Below the pieces are notes generated by a model. The model did not search any database. It was not told where the DNA came from and saw only the letters and a list, made by a program, of their open reading frames with translations. A stretch of 64,000 bases of DNA from Zygnema cylindricum (taxonomy: Eukaryota > Streptophyta > Zygnematophyceae > Zygnematales > Zygnemataceae), in NCBI GenBank assembly GCA_037447655.1, contig JBBHKE010002640.1:608696-672695 (forward strand). Reading direction: 5' to 3'. Below, piece after piece: positions 43,317 to 53,632 of this stretch (positions are counted from its first letter, which is position 1; every line of letters begins with the position of its first letter). The translations under genes and the position numbers were made by a program.

Positions 43317-43360
43317 CTAAACTATCTCATCAAGATGAACCTCAAACTTATGGAGAGGCG

Positions 43361-44923
43361 ATGAATTGTCCAGAAAGAAATCGGTGGAAGACAGCCATTA
43401 ATGAAGAGATGGCCTCAATTATGGCAGCCGATACTTGGGAGCTGGTGGATTGTCCACCTAACCGAAAACCAATCGGTTGTAAGTGGGTTTTCAAACTAAA
43501 ACTGAACCCAGATAACACAATCGAGCGCTACAAGGCCAGATTAGTGGCAAAGGGATTTACACAAAAGGAAGGAATTGACTACGAGGAAACCTTTGCCCCG
43601 GTGGTCAGATTTCCCTCCGTCCGCATACTTCTCAGTTTAGCAGCGGCGGAAGACATGGAAGTGCACCAGATGGACATCAAAACAACCTTTTTGCATGGAG
43701 AATTGGAAGAGGAGATCTTCATGCGACAACCCGAAGGGTTTGTGGAAGAAGGAGAGGAGAGTAAGGTATGCCGGCTGATTAAATCTCTTTATGGTTTGAA
43801 ACAGGCGCCCCGACAGTGGAATAAGAAGCTTGATGAGTTTCTTACCGGTCTAGGATATATTCGGATCAGCTCAGATCACTCAATCTATGTTTTCGAAGAT
43901 GAGGAAGGTTTTATATTTATTGCAATTTATGTTGATGATTTGCTTGTTTTAAGTAAATCAATGGAAAAAATTAATAAACTGAAAACCGATCTTAAAGGGA
44001 GATTTGAAATGAAGGATATGGGGGAAGCAAAATATATTTTGGGAATTCAAGTAGAGAGAGACCGAAAAAGAAAAATTATAAGATTGACTCAAAAGGAAGC
44101 AATAGGGAACATGCTTGAAAAATTTCAAATGGATAAAGCTAATAGTTGTATAACTCTAATGGAGTTGAAGAAGGGATGTGAGGGGAGTGAGGAAGGAGGA
44201 GTCATAGTCTTAGACGAGGAATTATCTCCTGAAGAACAGAAGTTCATGCAGACTATTCCTTACAGGCAAGTAGTGGGAAGTCTAATCTATTTTATGAATT
44301 GTACCCGGCCGGATTTAGCTGCAGCTGTAGGAGTGCTGAGTAGAAGTCTAAATGCTCCCACTAAGAAGGATTGGGAGGCAGCTAAGAGAGTCCTTAGATA
44401 CTTGGTAGGAACTAGAGATCTATGGTTGCATTTGGGTGGGGAGAATACTGACATCACTACTTGGAGTGATGCCAGTTATGGTGATGCTCCGATGAGGAGA
44501 TGTACTTCTGGATATGTATTATATGTGGGTGATGGGGCTTGCTGTTGGAGTAGCAAACAGCAAAAGGTTATTGCTCAGTCCACCATGGAGGCTGAGTATA
44601 TGGCCTCTTGCTCTGCTGTAAAAGAATTGATGTGGGTCAAGTCTTTGCTCGGTGAGCTTGGTCACCTTAAGAGTGGTGTGCAGAAAATATTTTGTGATAA
44701 TCAGGCAGCAATCGCTATTTCTGCCAATCCTAAACACCATTTTAAAGCCAAACACATGGACATCAGACTCAGCTTTGTTAGAGAGAAAGTAGAAAACAAA
44801 ATAATCAGTTTAGAGTATAGACCAGATAGTGAGATGGTAGCGGATATGATGACCAAACCTGTGCCTTCCCCTAAACTAATTTTTTGCAGGGAGAAGTGTG
44901 GTCTGAAATTAAAGATTGACTAG
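43361..44923 (+). CDS. C1h reverse transcriptase-RNase H
   Basis: A 520-codon open frame in the -1 frame relative to the upstream one. Reverse transcriptase has IGCKWVFKLKLNPDNTIERY, LYGLKQAPRQWNKKLDEF and the polymerase box IYVDDLLVLSKS. RNase H has TWSDASYGDAPMRR, CCWSSKQQKV, STMEAEYMA and the end DMMTKPVPSPKL, then TAG. In-frame sequence upstream (VTKLSHQDEPQTYGEAM) shows the true domain begins before 43361, just after a TAG at 43298-43300. In C1j the homologous codon is CAA. The enzyme motifs are complete; translation would need suppression or frameshifting, or the copy is freshly dead. Confidence 0.92.
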   Translation: MNCPERNRWKTAINEEMASIMAADTWELVDCPPNRKPIGCKWVFKLKLNPDNTIERYKARLVAKGFTQKEGIDYEETFAPVVRFPSVRILLSLAAAEDMEVHQMDIKTTFLHGELEEEIFMRQPEGFVEEGEESKVCRLIKSLYGLKQAPRQWNKKLDEFLTGLGYIRISSDHSIYVFEDEEGFIFIAIYVDDLLVLSKSMEKINKLKTDLKGRFEMKDMGEAKYILGIQVERDRKRKIIRLTQKEAIGNMLEKFQMDKANSCITLMELKKGCEGSEEGGVIVLDEELSPEEQKFMQTIPYRQVVGSLIYFMNCTRPDLAAAVGVLSRSLNAPTKKDWEAAKRVLRYLVGTRDLWLHLGGENTDITTWSDASYGDAPMRRCTSGYVLYVGDGACCWSSKQQKVIAQSTMEAEYMASCSAVKELMWVKSLLGELGHLKSGVQKIFCDNQAAIAISANPKHHFKAKHMDIRLSFVREKVENKIISLEYRPDSEMVADMMTKPVPSPKLIFCREKCGLKLKID

Positions 44924-44936
44924 AAAATAAGGGGAG
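44923..44936 (+). other. Polypurine tract of C1h
   Basis: GAAAATAAGGGGAG overlaps the RNase H stop codon and abuts the LTR start TGTAGAAACTAATGG. Confidence 0.9.
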
Positions 44937-45006
44937 TGTAGAAACTAATGGTTTTATTAGTATTTTCTAGGTCTGAAAAGAAATATAGAAGTCGAGGCAG
45001 TCTATC

Positions 45007-45069
45007 TCTAACTTCTCTCTCCAACTCTCAAACTTGTCGCAGTCACTGAGAAATTGGAGAGGAAGCTAG
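45007..45069 (+). other. Conserved LTR hairpin with invariant loop
   Basis: Arms CTAACTTCTCTCTCCAA and TTGGAGAGGAAGCTAG flank the loop word ACTTGTCGCAGTCACTGA. The same loop word with different but still complementary arms occurs in C1a, C1d, C1e, C1g, C1i, C1j, C1b and C1c. Confidence 0.75.
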
Positions 45070-45146
45070 AGCCATGGCTACCTTGGCTATCCTGAGGTTT
45101 ACGGGAATTTTATTATAGGGTTTATATATTTGATTAAAATGAATAT

Positions 45147-45225
45147 GCCGGCGGCAGGATTTGATCCATGTACCTGCCGGCCGGCAGACACGAAGTAGCC
45201 GGTAGCCTTAGCCGTTTCGTCTAGA
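45147..45225 (-). other. Antisense tRNA-like segment in C1h LTR
   Basis: On the minus strand a B-box word GATCAAATC is preceded about 55 bp upstream by a D-arm-like region (GGCTAAGGCTACCGG). The T-stem is worn here, but in older C1 LTRs it is perfect with different base pairs. Transcription by RNA polymerase III is a possibility, not shown. Confidence 0.55.
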
Positions 45226-45985
45226 GGTATTGTTACATAGCATATAGTTTGATAATTATTTAAATATGTATTCTTGCGATAAACCATTTAACTAGAATTA
45301 ATTACGGGATACATAGATCCAGTAATATGTAATGTACGACTTACGGTACGGACATAAATCAGTACCGCGCATTTGTTTCGTAAATGAAACAAATACCGCG
45401 CATGTATTTATTACGGCCACGATTAAAGCCGAATTTAATCGGACGGCCGGGATTAGCGCCGAGATCGCGGAGGAAGATTTCGGCGGTTTGTGGCCATCGC
45501 CACATCGGATGACGCGTGGCAAAATTCCGTTGGATTGTGGAAACTCCGGAGATTATGGCACCGAATCCGGATTTGACATGTGTCGACATTTTGGCCATGT
45601 CGTACAATGTCCGTACATAAAGTACACCGGCAGCTGTACTTTTGCGTACGGAACTCAATTCTGATTGGTTCCGTACATCAGTAGATAGAGTCTGTGAGAG
45701 AGATAGGACTTAGAAAAATTAGAAGATAGGACCCCCTCTCCCAGAGAGCTTCTGTACAAAAGGTCAACTTTGACCCTCCATAACTTACTGCTCAGGGGAG
45801 CAAATTCAGAGATTCTTTTTGCTATCGACTCAGGGGAGTCTTGTCTTCACAGGGGTGAAGTTGGTCAGAGTTTTTGTGTGCCAGGGTGGCAGTTATTTTT
45901 GCTTAAACACAAAGGGGTCAGGATTATCCTAGAGGCTTCTTGGAAGCTGTCCACTCTGAGGACTTATGGAGGTCTCAGAGTTTCA

Positions 45986-46560
45986 GATGAGAAAACCGGG
46001 CTCACTAAAACTATCTCGCAAAGGTGGGGTGGCGGGTAGGATCCTTACCGGGAAAAAAAAGTCGCAATTGTCTTCCCTAAGGTTGATACTGGATAATGGA
46101 GGGAGAGTGGAAGCCAAATGAGCCATGGTGGGCAACGGTTTGCGAGACAAGAGGGAGGCAGATTTTGCGTCACAGAAAATTAGAGGGACGGTAGGAGAAG
46201 GTCTGATCATGCATATCTACTCCCCCACCAATTCGGAAGATAACATCCTGTCCCACTAAGCATTCGTAGTCGTTGCATTTGGTGACCAATGCTCGGACAA
46301 AAACTTCCACGGGCTCACTCTCGGTTCCGTTGTGAAACCGAAAGACAAGCGGGTCCTTGGTAATTCCAAGCACCGGCTCTGTGGTACCAGCTGAAGTGAG
46401 AAGCTGCGTAGATGTGGCTTGGAGCTTGTCTGCTGTCAGACTAAGCTTGAGCGCAAATCCGGATCCAAGGATCACGGGTTTGGCTTCGGTGTCCATGAGA
46501 GGGAGAGAAGGAGCAACATCATTAACAGAGAAGGACTTTTGGGAATTGTTCATGAAACTG
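45986..46560 (-). pseudogene. Element B aspartic protease-like domain
   Basis: The minus-strand frame at 46553-46170 holds PLMDTEAKPVILGSGFALKL, then TSAGTTEPVLGITKDPLVF and LVTKCNDYECLVGQDVIF. The catalytic Gly is Glu (DTEA). Downstream sequence (46210-45986) matches element A up to about 27050 and stops at the C1h LTR edge, just before the place where copy A enters its methyltransferase domain. Confidence 0.75.
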
Positions 46561-48537
46561 ATGTGAGGATCAAGGTCACGGCGCTCATCCGCGGTAGCCG
46601 GCTGAATAACTGAAAGACTAAGGTTCAGCTACAACGCCCTCAAAGCGGCGGCTGCAGCGAAATCATCAACAAGGGGAGAGGCTTTGGGAACCTCATTAGA
46701 AAAGCGAGAGGCCCTGGGGGCTTTATCAATCATGGTAGAAAGGATGCTTACCTGTTCCTTGACTCGATGTGCATCATGTATGGTACTATCCAGAATGGTG
46801 AGAGCTTCAGCCACAATCGAGGAAGCTGTGTCTGGTAGAGGTGAGAGAGATTCTTTCTTGAAAAAAAGTAGAAGGGAATTTGGGAATTTACCATCCCGAT
46901 TGTGATCAGGCGAGCCCTTATCAAAACTAGCTACCCGTTGTTAGACAGTAGAATCCCGAAGGATTCGGCCGGCCAACGATGTCATGTGGACGATTGTCCT
47001 CGCCATCCCCGTGAATTGGGGTTTCATTTCGGCCATGAAGGAAGCAAATTACTCTTTCATCATGGCGGCCATCATGACTTGTAACTCAGCCTTTTCCCTC
47101 TGTCGTCGAGAGATCTTAGGCGGAGTCGCCTCTCTCTCGGTCTATGTTGGAGGAGTGACCGGCTTGGCAGAACGGGCAGGAATTCCACTGTTTTGAATTT
47201 GAATCTGATACGAAAAATTAAGGGTCCTTAACATGGCAGCGGTGGACGTAATGTCCCTTCTGCTTGCAATGGGTGCATGTGATCGACTTATCTGGGCACA
47301 TGCGGGCATTATGCCCCGTGTTTCCACATCGGAAACATAATCGGTTTTCGGAATTAAATGGCGGGTTTCCCATGGTCGGCGTCTTTGGAGGCCTATAAGA
47401 AGGCCACGGGTTCCTCAAAGGTGGTGGGGATTGGTCAAATTGGTTTCTTTAAAATTCGGGATTTTCATGAGCATCCCACCACGACAATTACATCTCGTAC
47501 CTAACCGCATATTCAACCGCTTGCTCAAAGGTAAATTTCAGCTTGTATGTTTGACTGAGATGAGTCTGAATGAATATTTTTGATTGAGGAGGAAACTGTC
47601 CCACGAATTTTTGGACAGCCTCTGCATCGGACATAAGGTCTTGTAAGGCTTCTCGAAGGGTTTCCATTTGAGCTCGTAAAGCATGGGCAGTCTCACCCGG
47701 CCTACGTTTGAAGTTCATCAACTCCTTAACCTGATCTCGATTTTGCATCCGGTATTCTTCTTGGAGAAGATCGAACATGACCAATAGCGGGTCACGTAAA
47801 AGAATTAATCCTCTCGGTCTAGCTGGAACCGCCGCACGGGCAGCCACAGCATACTGCTGGGGAATCTCGGGGATGGCTCGATATAGCTCATCCCCATTAA
47901 CATCCAATACTGCTAGAACAGCCGCTTGATAGGGAATTTCTACCTGGCCGAGAACGGCAAGGAGTCCAACAAAGGGTGGAGAGTGCTCTGTCATTTGACA
48001 GATACTTTCATACTTCCGTGTGTATAAAGTGAGAGCCGAACCCCGAAGGTATTGTCGAAGGAGAGAGAAAGCGACCTTAAGGTCGAACCGGTCTTGATAT
48101 CGGAAGGCAAAGTCTCTCATTTTTGTGTCATAAAGCATGCGGAAATGAGATAAGGACATGGTATCCTTCAATCCGGAAAAACAGAATTGCATCCTACCCA
48201 TGGATCCCTCTGAGGAGAAAGCCATGTCGTCAAAAAGAGGATACACAGGTTGTTCCAAATTTGGACTAAACGGAAATTGAAATGTAAGAGGATGAGAAAA
48301 GATTTCCTTTAAAAAGTCTTCTTCGGTTTTATCTAGGTATGACCTAGAGGAAACCGAGGATAATGGTGAGACTGTGGTCAATATTGACCGAACTGACGGA
48401 GATCTAGGGGCCGCAACTGAAAATGGTGCGTTCGTAGACTCGGAAAAACTAGAAAGATCTAAATGCGGTGGACGGAAAACTGTCCCGCCGCGGGTAGATC
48501 CGGATTGATAATGTAAGTTATCCCAATCCGTGAGCAT
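46561..48537 (-). pseudogene. Element B gag with two intact-looking CCHC knuckles
   Basis: The 349-codon open frame at 48537-47488 contains a Ser/Pro-rich N-terminus and the capsid-like blocks MSLSHFRMLYDTKMRDFAFR and MNFKRRPGETAHALRAQMET. It stops at YEM, where copy A reads on. A second frame (47418-47218) has CFRCGNTGHNARMC and CTHCKQKGHYVHRC, both full CCHC. Between 47200 and 46560 the coiled MAAIMMKE... region of copy A is present but broken. It is better preserved than copy A, so the family consensus is best read from here. Confidence 0.78.
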
Positions 48538-50175
48538 AAACGAAGGGAAAACCCTCGATTACGACTATGAAAGAACGCAACGGCCTAATCGAGGTGCGTT
48601 AAATGGAAGGCCAAACCACACAAGACAAGCTAACACACGAAGTCTCTATCAAGACTCGATGGTCAAATCTAGCAAAAAGTCGAAATACCAAAACCTCTAC
48701 CCTGTAAACAATGGGGCAACGTCAAAGGGCCAGATCTATAAAAACAAATAGAGAACTATCCAGGCACCTTTCGGTCCAGATCTACAGGAGCACAGACAGA
48801 AAATTGTCTAAACAGTGCCACCCACGGCAAGATCTATGAAAGAAAATCCAATATAGATAGTCACAGGGAAACTCAAGGCCACTCACCGCCAGATAGCATG
48901 TAAGGAAAGCAAGCAAAATGCAAATGCTCAAAAAGAAAGGTTCGTAATAGAACCAATCCACACCCATCCCTCTACACGAGTGTCCACACTATATCGTGAC
49001 GCTCTTGCACCCGCAAGGCATCGGGATACTTACAAACACTTTTAATACTCTGGTGAGTAATAAAAGTGAACCAGACTTGGTTGAAGCAAGTCCGATTTTG
49101 CAGAGTCCCCAGGAACGTGATCCGCCACAGTTCCGAATAATCGCACCCAGGACTACCACTAAATACCCAGGGTATGCGTATCAGCGCTATGCCACGCTAT
49201 ACCCAACTATAAAGCACTTATAATTATATGTTATAATTCGTGCTGTTTTAACATATTCAATATATTTTTTTATTTTGCTAGGTTTTATGAATGATTAATT
49301 GTGGAAAGGGAAAAAGAAAGAGATTATCAAATCCACCACAAACCAAGCATCAACTAGCTAGCAAAGGAATTTGCAACAAGGGAAAGAAAGATAAAGGCTA
49401 TTGAGCACACTTTAAGGTGTGACACAATTTAAGGTGGAAATAGGCAAAGAAGGTTTCCCAAACCCTAATTCCACGCTGTAAAAACCAAAAATCTGTGACC
49501 AAGGAATGGTAATATGCTGACCTAGGGTTAAGGATTCCAAAAAATAAACCTTAAATCCGTACAAACCCTAAATCTGCGGCCCAAACCCTAAATCTGCAAC
49601 CAAACCCTAATTCCGCAGATTAACCCTAAAATCTGACACAAATTCAGACCTAAATCTGCAGACGGAAAAAAGATTGGCAGCAAGAAAGAAGACAAAGATT
49701 AAAAGCAACAAAGAAGAAAACAAAAAAGAATAACAAAATGTTTTTTTTTTTTTATAAAATAAAAATTATAAATTTATTTATTATTATAGTATTTTCTTCA
49801 AAGGCAAAAACTGAAAGCAAAACAAATAGTGGAGAGAGAGTAGAATGAAGCTTGTAGAAAAATAAAGCCAGATCAAAAGGAAAAAACCAACTCAAAAATA
49901 GGTGAGAGAAAATCTAGAAATGAAAAGATAGATTTTATATTGAAAATAATGTAATTTTTATATTTTTTTCCTTTAGATTTATTTTATCACACAAAACTGA
50001 GGAGTAAAACTGGAAATGAAAGGTAAACAGGCAGGAAAATAGAAAGACAAAAACAAGAAAAAAAACTGGATATGAAAGGTACTATTTTTTTAATGAAATA
50101 AAATTTACATTTTTAATAATATATTTAAAAAAAAAATAGACTTTTAGAAAATGTGATTTTGAAAAGTTCAGCTTT
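48538..50175 (-). other. Element B leader
   Basis: Colinear, inverted, with the element A leader: the shared tract at 48990-49060, ACCCTAAATCTG words at 49450-49640 (telomere-box like), and A/T tracts at 49740-49790 and 50080-50145. No coding sequence is supported. Confidence 0.6.
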
Positions 50176-51342
50176 TGGACAAGAATGCTAAGCCAAGAGG
50201 TAGTCACTAGGCTCTCTGGTCTTTACCACATTCTCTACAAGAGTTATCTCGTTACGACAGCAAAGCAAGAAATATTCCAACCGGAACAAGGGAAAATCCA
50301 AATCCTATAAAGAATACACTATTTTCAAGCCAACCGAAATACAAACAAGACACACACACACACAACCAAACCGTCAAGCTGCCCGAGGAAGGCACAGTAA
50401 GGTCCAGATGTGCTCCCTCAGGATCTCCAATCTCATACTTCCACCAAATGACAAACTTTGGAGGGAAACCTTCCAGACGTGGCCTTAGGCCGTGTGGATT
50501 AAAAACGAGGGCAAAAAAACAAGGAGAATAGTATTACTCTATCTAGCCTCTACAGCTAGCTAGCAAAGAGAAGAAAGACACCTGGACAATCGGTGAGAGT
50601 GAGCAATAGAGAAGCTCAACCGCCAAGAGAAAATTCTTGTCCAAAAGCTAAATTCTCTAAGTCTGAGAATTAGGCTAAGTAAGAGCTACGCTAGGCCTAA
50701 GCAAAATTAGCCTACGTCTAGTCTACTTTACATGCATGAAACTACTTAAGATGTTGGCCAATAGGCGGCCAATATCGTCTGCCGTACGCTTGACAAAAAT
50801 CCACCGTCCGAGGGTAAAAACCCTCCCTAACTACATGTGCGCGCGAACCTACATGGGTTCGCGACTTAAATAAAGAAATAAATGGTGTATCGAAGCGTCA
50901 CGCGGAAATCGCGATTCGCCTCCAATCAATACTCCACGTCCATACTTCGAAATCGTAGTACCTACGTACGAAATAAAAGATATCGCACGAAATACTCGAA
51001 AAGTGTGAACCTGCGCACGAAACAAAATGTCTAGTACGAAATAAGTACTTTTCACCGAAACATATAAATAGATGAACCGGCGTGAAATCGCACGTGCGAA
51101 CGAAAATTATGCACACGTGCCAAAATCGTGCGTGTATGCCTAAAATCGCGCGTGCATGCATAAAACCGCGCGCGCGTGCCTTTTACCGTGCGTGAATGTG
51201 AAATACCGCGCGTGCGTGAGAAATACTACGCGTGCGTGAGAAAAATCGCGCGTGCGTGCGTAATATCGTGCGCGCGCGCGGAATATCGCGCGTGCGAGCA
51301 TGGTATCGTGCGCGCGAGCTACCGACACGATGCGGCATGACA
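50176..51342 (-). repeat. Element B 5' LTR
   Basis: 1167 bp on the minus strand, from TGTCATGCCGCATCG to CTTAGCATTCTTGTCCA. It is homologous to 38002-39165 and 22197-23275. It contains the 20-bp CpG-rich array at 51081-51330. Confidence 0.8.
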
Positions 51343-52640
51343 AATGGAAGCTTCTTAAGATCAGGGCACGAAATATTATACTTGGGTCAATGTGGTATAA
51401 TTTTTTATCAAACATTGCAAATTTGGATTGAACTTGAGAAAATGTTCCAAAAATTATGATTGGGTATCAGGTAAATTCATATCGCGATAATTTCGATATT
51501 CGATATATCGAATATCGATCAAGCTCCTCCTCGATATATAATACCAAGACCAACATAAATTATCGCGATATATAATATTTTTTAAATTTAATATTTTATA
51601 TTTTAATATAATATGTTATTTTAGCGAAAAAAACAAATTGTCTGATACGCCACGTACGACGTGATTTTCGCTCCGTGACTTAAAGGTAGACGCCGCAAAA
51701 TGTAACCGACAAAAAAGTTCAAATTCTGCAATTCATATAATTACTTATTTGGGGTATGGTTACATGCGGAGGTCTTTATAATAGCACGGACATCAAAATT
51801 TATGTATTACAGAGGCCTCGGTTAACATCGCGTATATTCTGTAAACAAGTTTTTACATACGTGTTTTGATTTGAGTGGTTCCTTGAAGTTGACAATCAAA
51901 TCTCTAAAATCGTCAAAGATTTGAGAACCGACCATTTTCGTATGGAAATCCGTACTTGCGTATTAAGTACGTGTACTTCGCAAGTGTACCACGTTAATGT
52001 ACCTCAGAGATCTCCTTCACTCTGCTGACTTTTAATAGAAAGGATTTTATTTCCAATAAACGCGATGGTAATACCATCAATGTACAAAACATGATTGTCA
52101 TTAAAAAGTATTGATGACCAACAAAGGTTAAAGACCAAAATCCTAAAGGACTATAAACACAAGAAAAATGCATGAAAAGCCTAAAAGGAAAGAAAAAAAG
52201 CAAGTACAACAAAACCAAACTAATGAAACACTACAAACTAACCTAGCCGCTAAAGCCTCAAACTACGCCCAACTAAAGATCTAAACTATGGATATCGTCT
52301 ATATGCGCCGGGTGGCGCGGCGGTAAGTCTCGCAGTCCTCGGCCATCAGTCACCACCGTGCTATGTCGGATAATGGCCGAAGCTTCGTAACGTTGAAGGG
52401 CGACAGAGATGCGTTGGTGGTAGAAAGGCGACATGAGAGCTGGAGGAGGACTACCCGACCCTCTGACTTCGAAAGATCGTCAAGCACAGTCGCTCAAAAA
52501 GTTGTCGAAAGACGAGTCTACGGTTCCAAATATCTCCAAAGCAAATTGTGTGAAACTATCAGCTGGGTCTCGGTGTGCGTAGTCACGTTTTTTCGAAGCC
52601 GCTGCATCTCGAGCTGCAACAGCACTATGTGTTGTCTTGA
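51343..52640. other. Unannotated spacer with a 26-bp perfect palindrome
   Basis: No gene is supported. A perfect palindrome of TCGATAT words lies at 51493-51518, with TATCGCGATA nearby at 51478 and 51560. The stretch 52290-52345 has an A-box-like GGTGGCGCGGCGGTAAGTC but no B box. At 52640-52775 a diverged tandem duplication of about 70 bp leads into the F2c LTR. Confidence 0.5.
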
Positions 52641-53632
52641 AAACCTTGAGTTCTCTCTATATGTTGCTGCTATGCTGCCATGCTGCGCTAAGTCTGACAT
52701 CGCAGCTAGAAACCTTGAGCACTCTACACTTGTTGCTATGCTGCTAAGCTGCTCTGATCTGACATCGCAGCTGCGCTGCTCTAATATCACGGCTGCGCTG
52801 ACAGATCATAGCAGTCATAGCAGTCGTAGCAAAGTCATAGCAGCTATAGCAGTATGCGCAAGAAATGTGTTTTGAATATGAGTCAGTTTGTGTGAAGATA
52901 AATTGACGAGGACATGATTTAGTGAGTATGTAAACTCGAAAGGGAGTACACAGATTTGGTGCACTCCAGGCACACGTGTCGATCCGTGAGAAAGTCAAGT
53001 TTGGTTGTTCTAGAATAATAGGTATAGTTACATTTGAGGACCAAAGTTACACGTGGAGGTTCGTCTTCGGTGATGAAAGAATACGTGGAAAGCGGACGGA
53101 GTCCGCCGTCATTTTTGGAAGAGAAGTATTGAGTGTACCGTCATTTCAGCGGACGAACTTTAAATGCGTACTATTTCATTTCTAGCTGCTGTCTGATTGG
53201 TGGAAATAATTATGTGCATTCGACGGTGGGATTTTGTTAATGAAGAGTAGTGTACCAATTGACCACGCTAGTTGTAGTACGGTGTGATCAACCGTAGGCT
53301 CACTTGTATATATAGGACTTAGATTACTTTAGGTAAAGTAGGATTGTTGTGTAAGAAAAACTGCGAAGCAGTTTTTGGGTGTGTTTGAATTATAAGATCA
53401 TTCTGATCTTTTGGCAGAACTTTGTGAAATTCTGCATGTGGTTTCTTTGGTGTATATTTTATATTGTGGCAAATTTGCAGACCTAGGGTGGGTCTTGTTT
53501 GCTTGGGGCTTCATTGTGAAATTGGTTGTTTGTGGGATTTCGTGAGAGTTTCCTCTTTGCACAATTGATTATCATGGCAACTGCCGGTGCTTCTTCATCT
53601 TCTTCCGTGGCACCAGCTGCCTCAAATCAACA
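52640..53632 (+). repeat. F2c 5' LTR
   Basis: It contains repeated CGCAGCTGCG and GCTATGCTGC words (52700-52860), a TATATATAGG promoter-like site near 53306, and the gag start codon at 53574. It ends AATCAACA at 53632, and GGTCACGGGCCC follows. The left edge is approximate. Confidence 0.75.

Larger units (their letters stand above)
39626..45985 (+). mobile_element. C1h: young, nearly complete copia retrotransposon
   Basis: LTR copies 39626-40585 and 45026-45985 are identical base for base over 960 bp, the sign of a very recent insertion. Order is LTR, primer-binding site, gag-protease-integrase, reverse transcriptase-RNase H, polypurine tract, LTR. The 5' LTR lacks its first 89 bp, and no target duplication exists. 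The left edge instead joins PHD-like element B sequence, and the right edge (45986) joins element B gag-protease sequence. So a deletion removed the left border together with part of element B. Confidence 0.93.
44937..45985 (+). repeat. C1h 3' LTR, complete
   Basis: 1049 bp, TGTAGAAACT to AGAGTTTCA, with short inverted ends (TG-AGAAA / TTTCA). It contains the hairpin, the antisense tRNA-like segment, the promoter region with GTACATAAAGTACACCGG, and a silent copy of the gag ATG at 45966. Confidence 0.93.

Noticed and set aside
52290-52345. tRNA/SINE-like A-box stretch (GGTGGCGCGGCGGTAAGTC)
   Set aside because: No B box or repeated partner was found in the window, so a SINE call is not supported.
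52363-52875. Open frame of 170 codons with many Cys and Ser
   Set aside because: Its second half is LTR repeat sequence of F2c and its first half has no recognisable domain; likely a chance frame.
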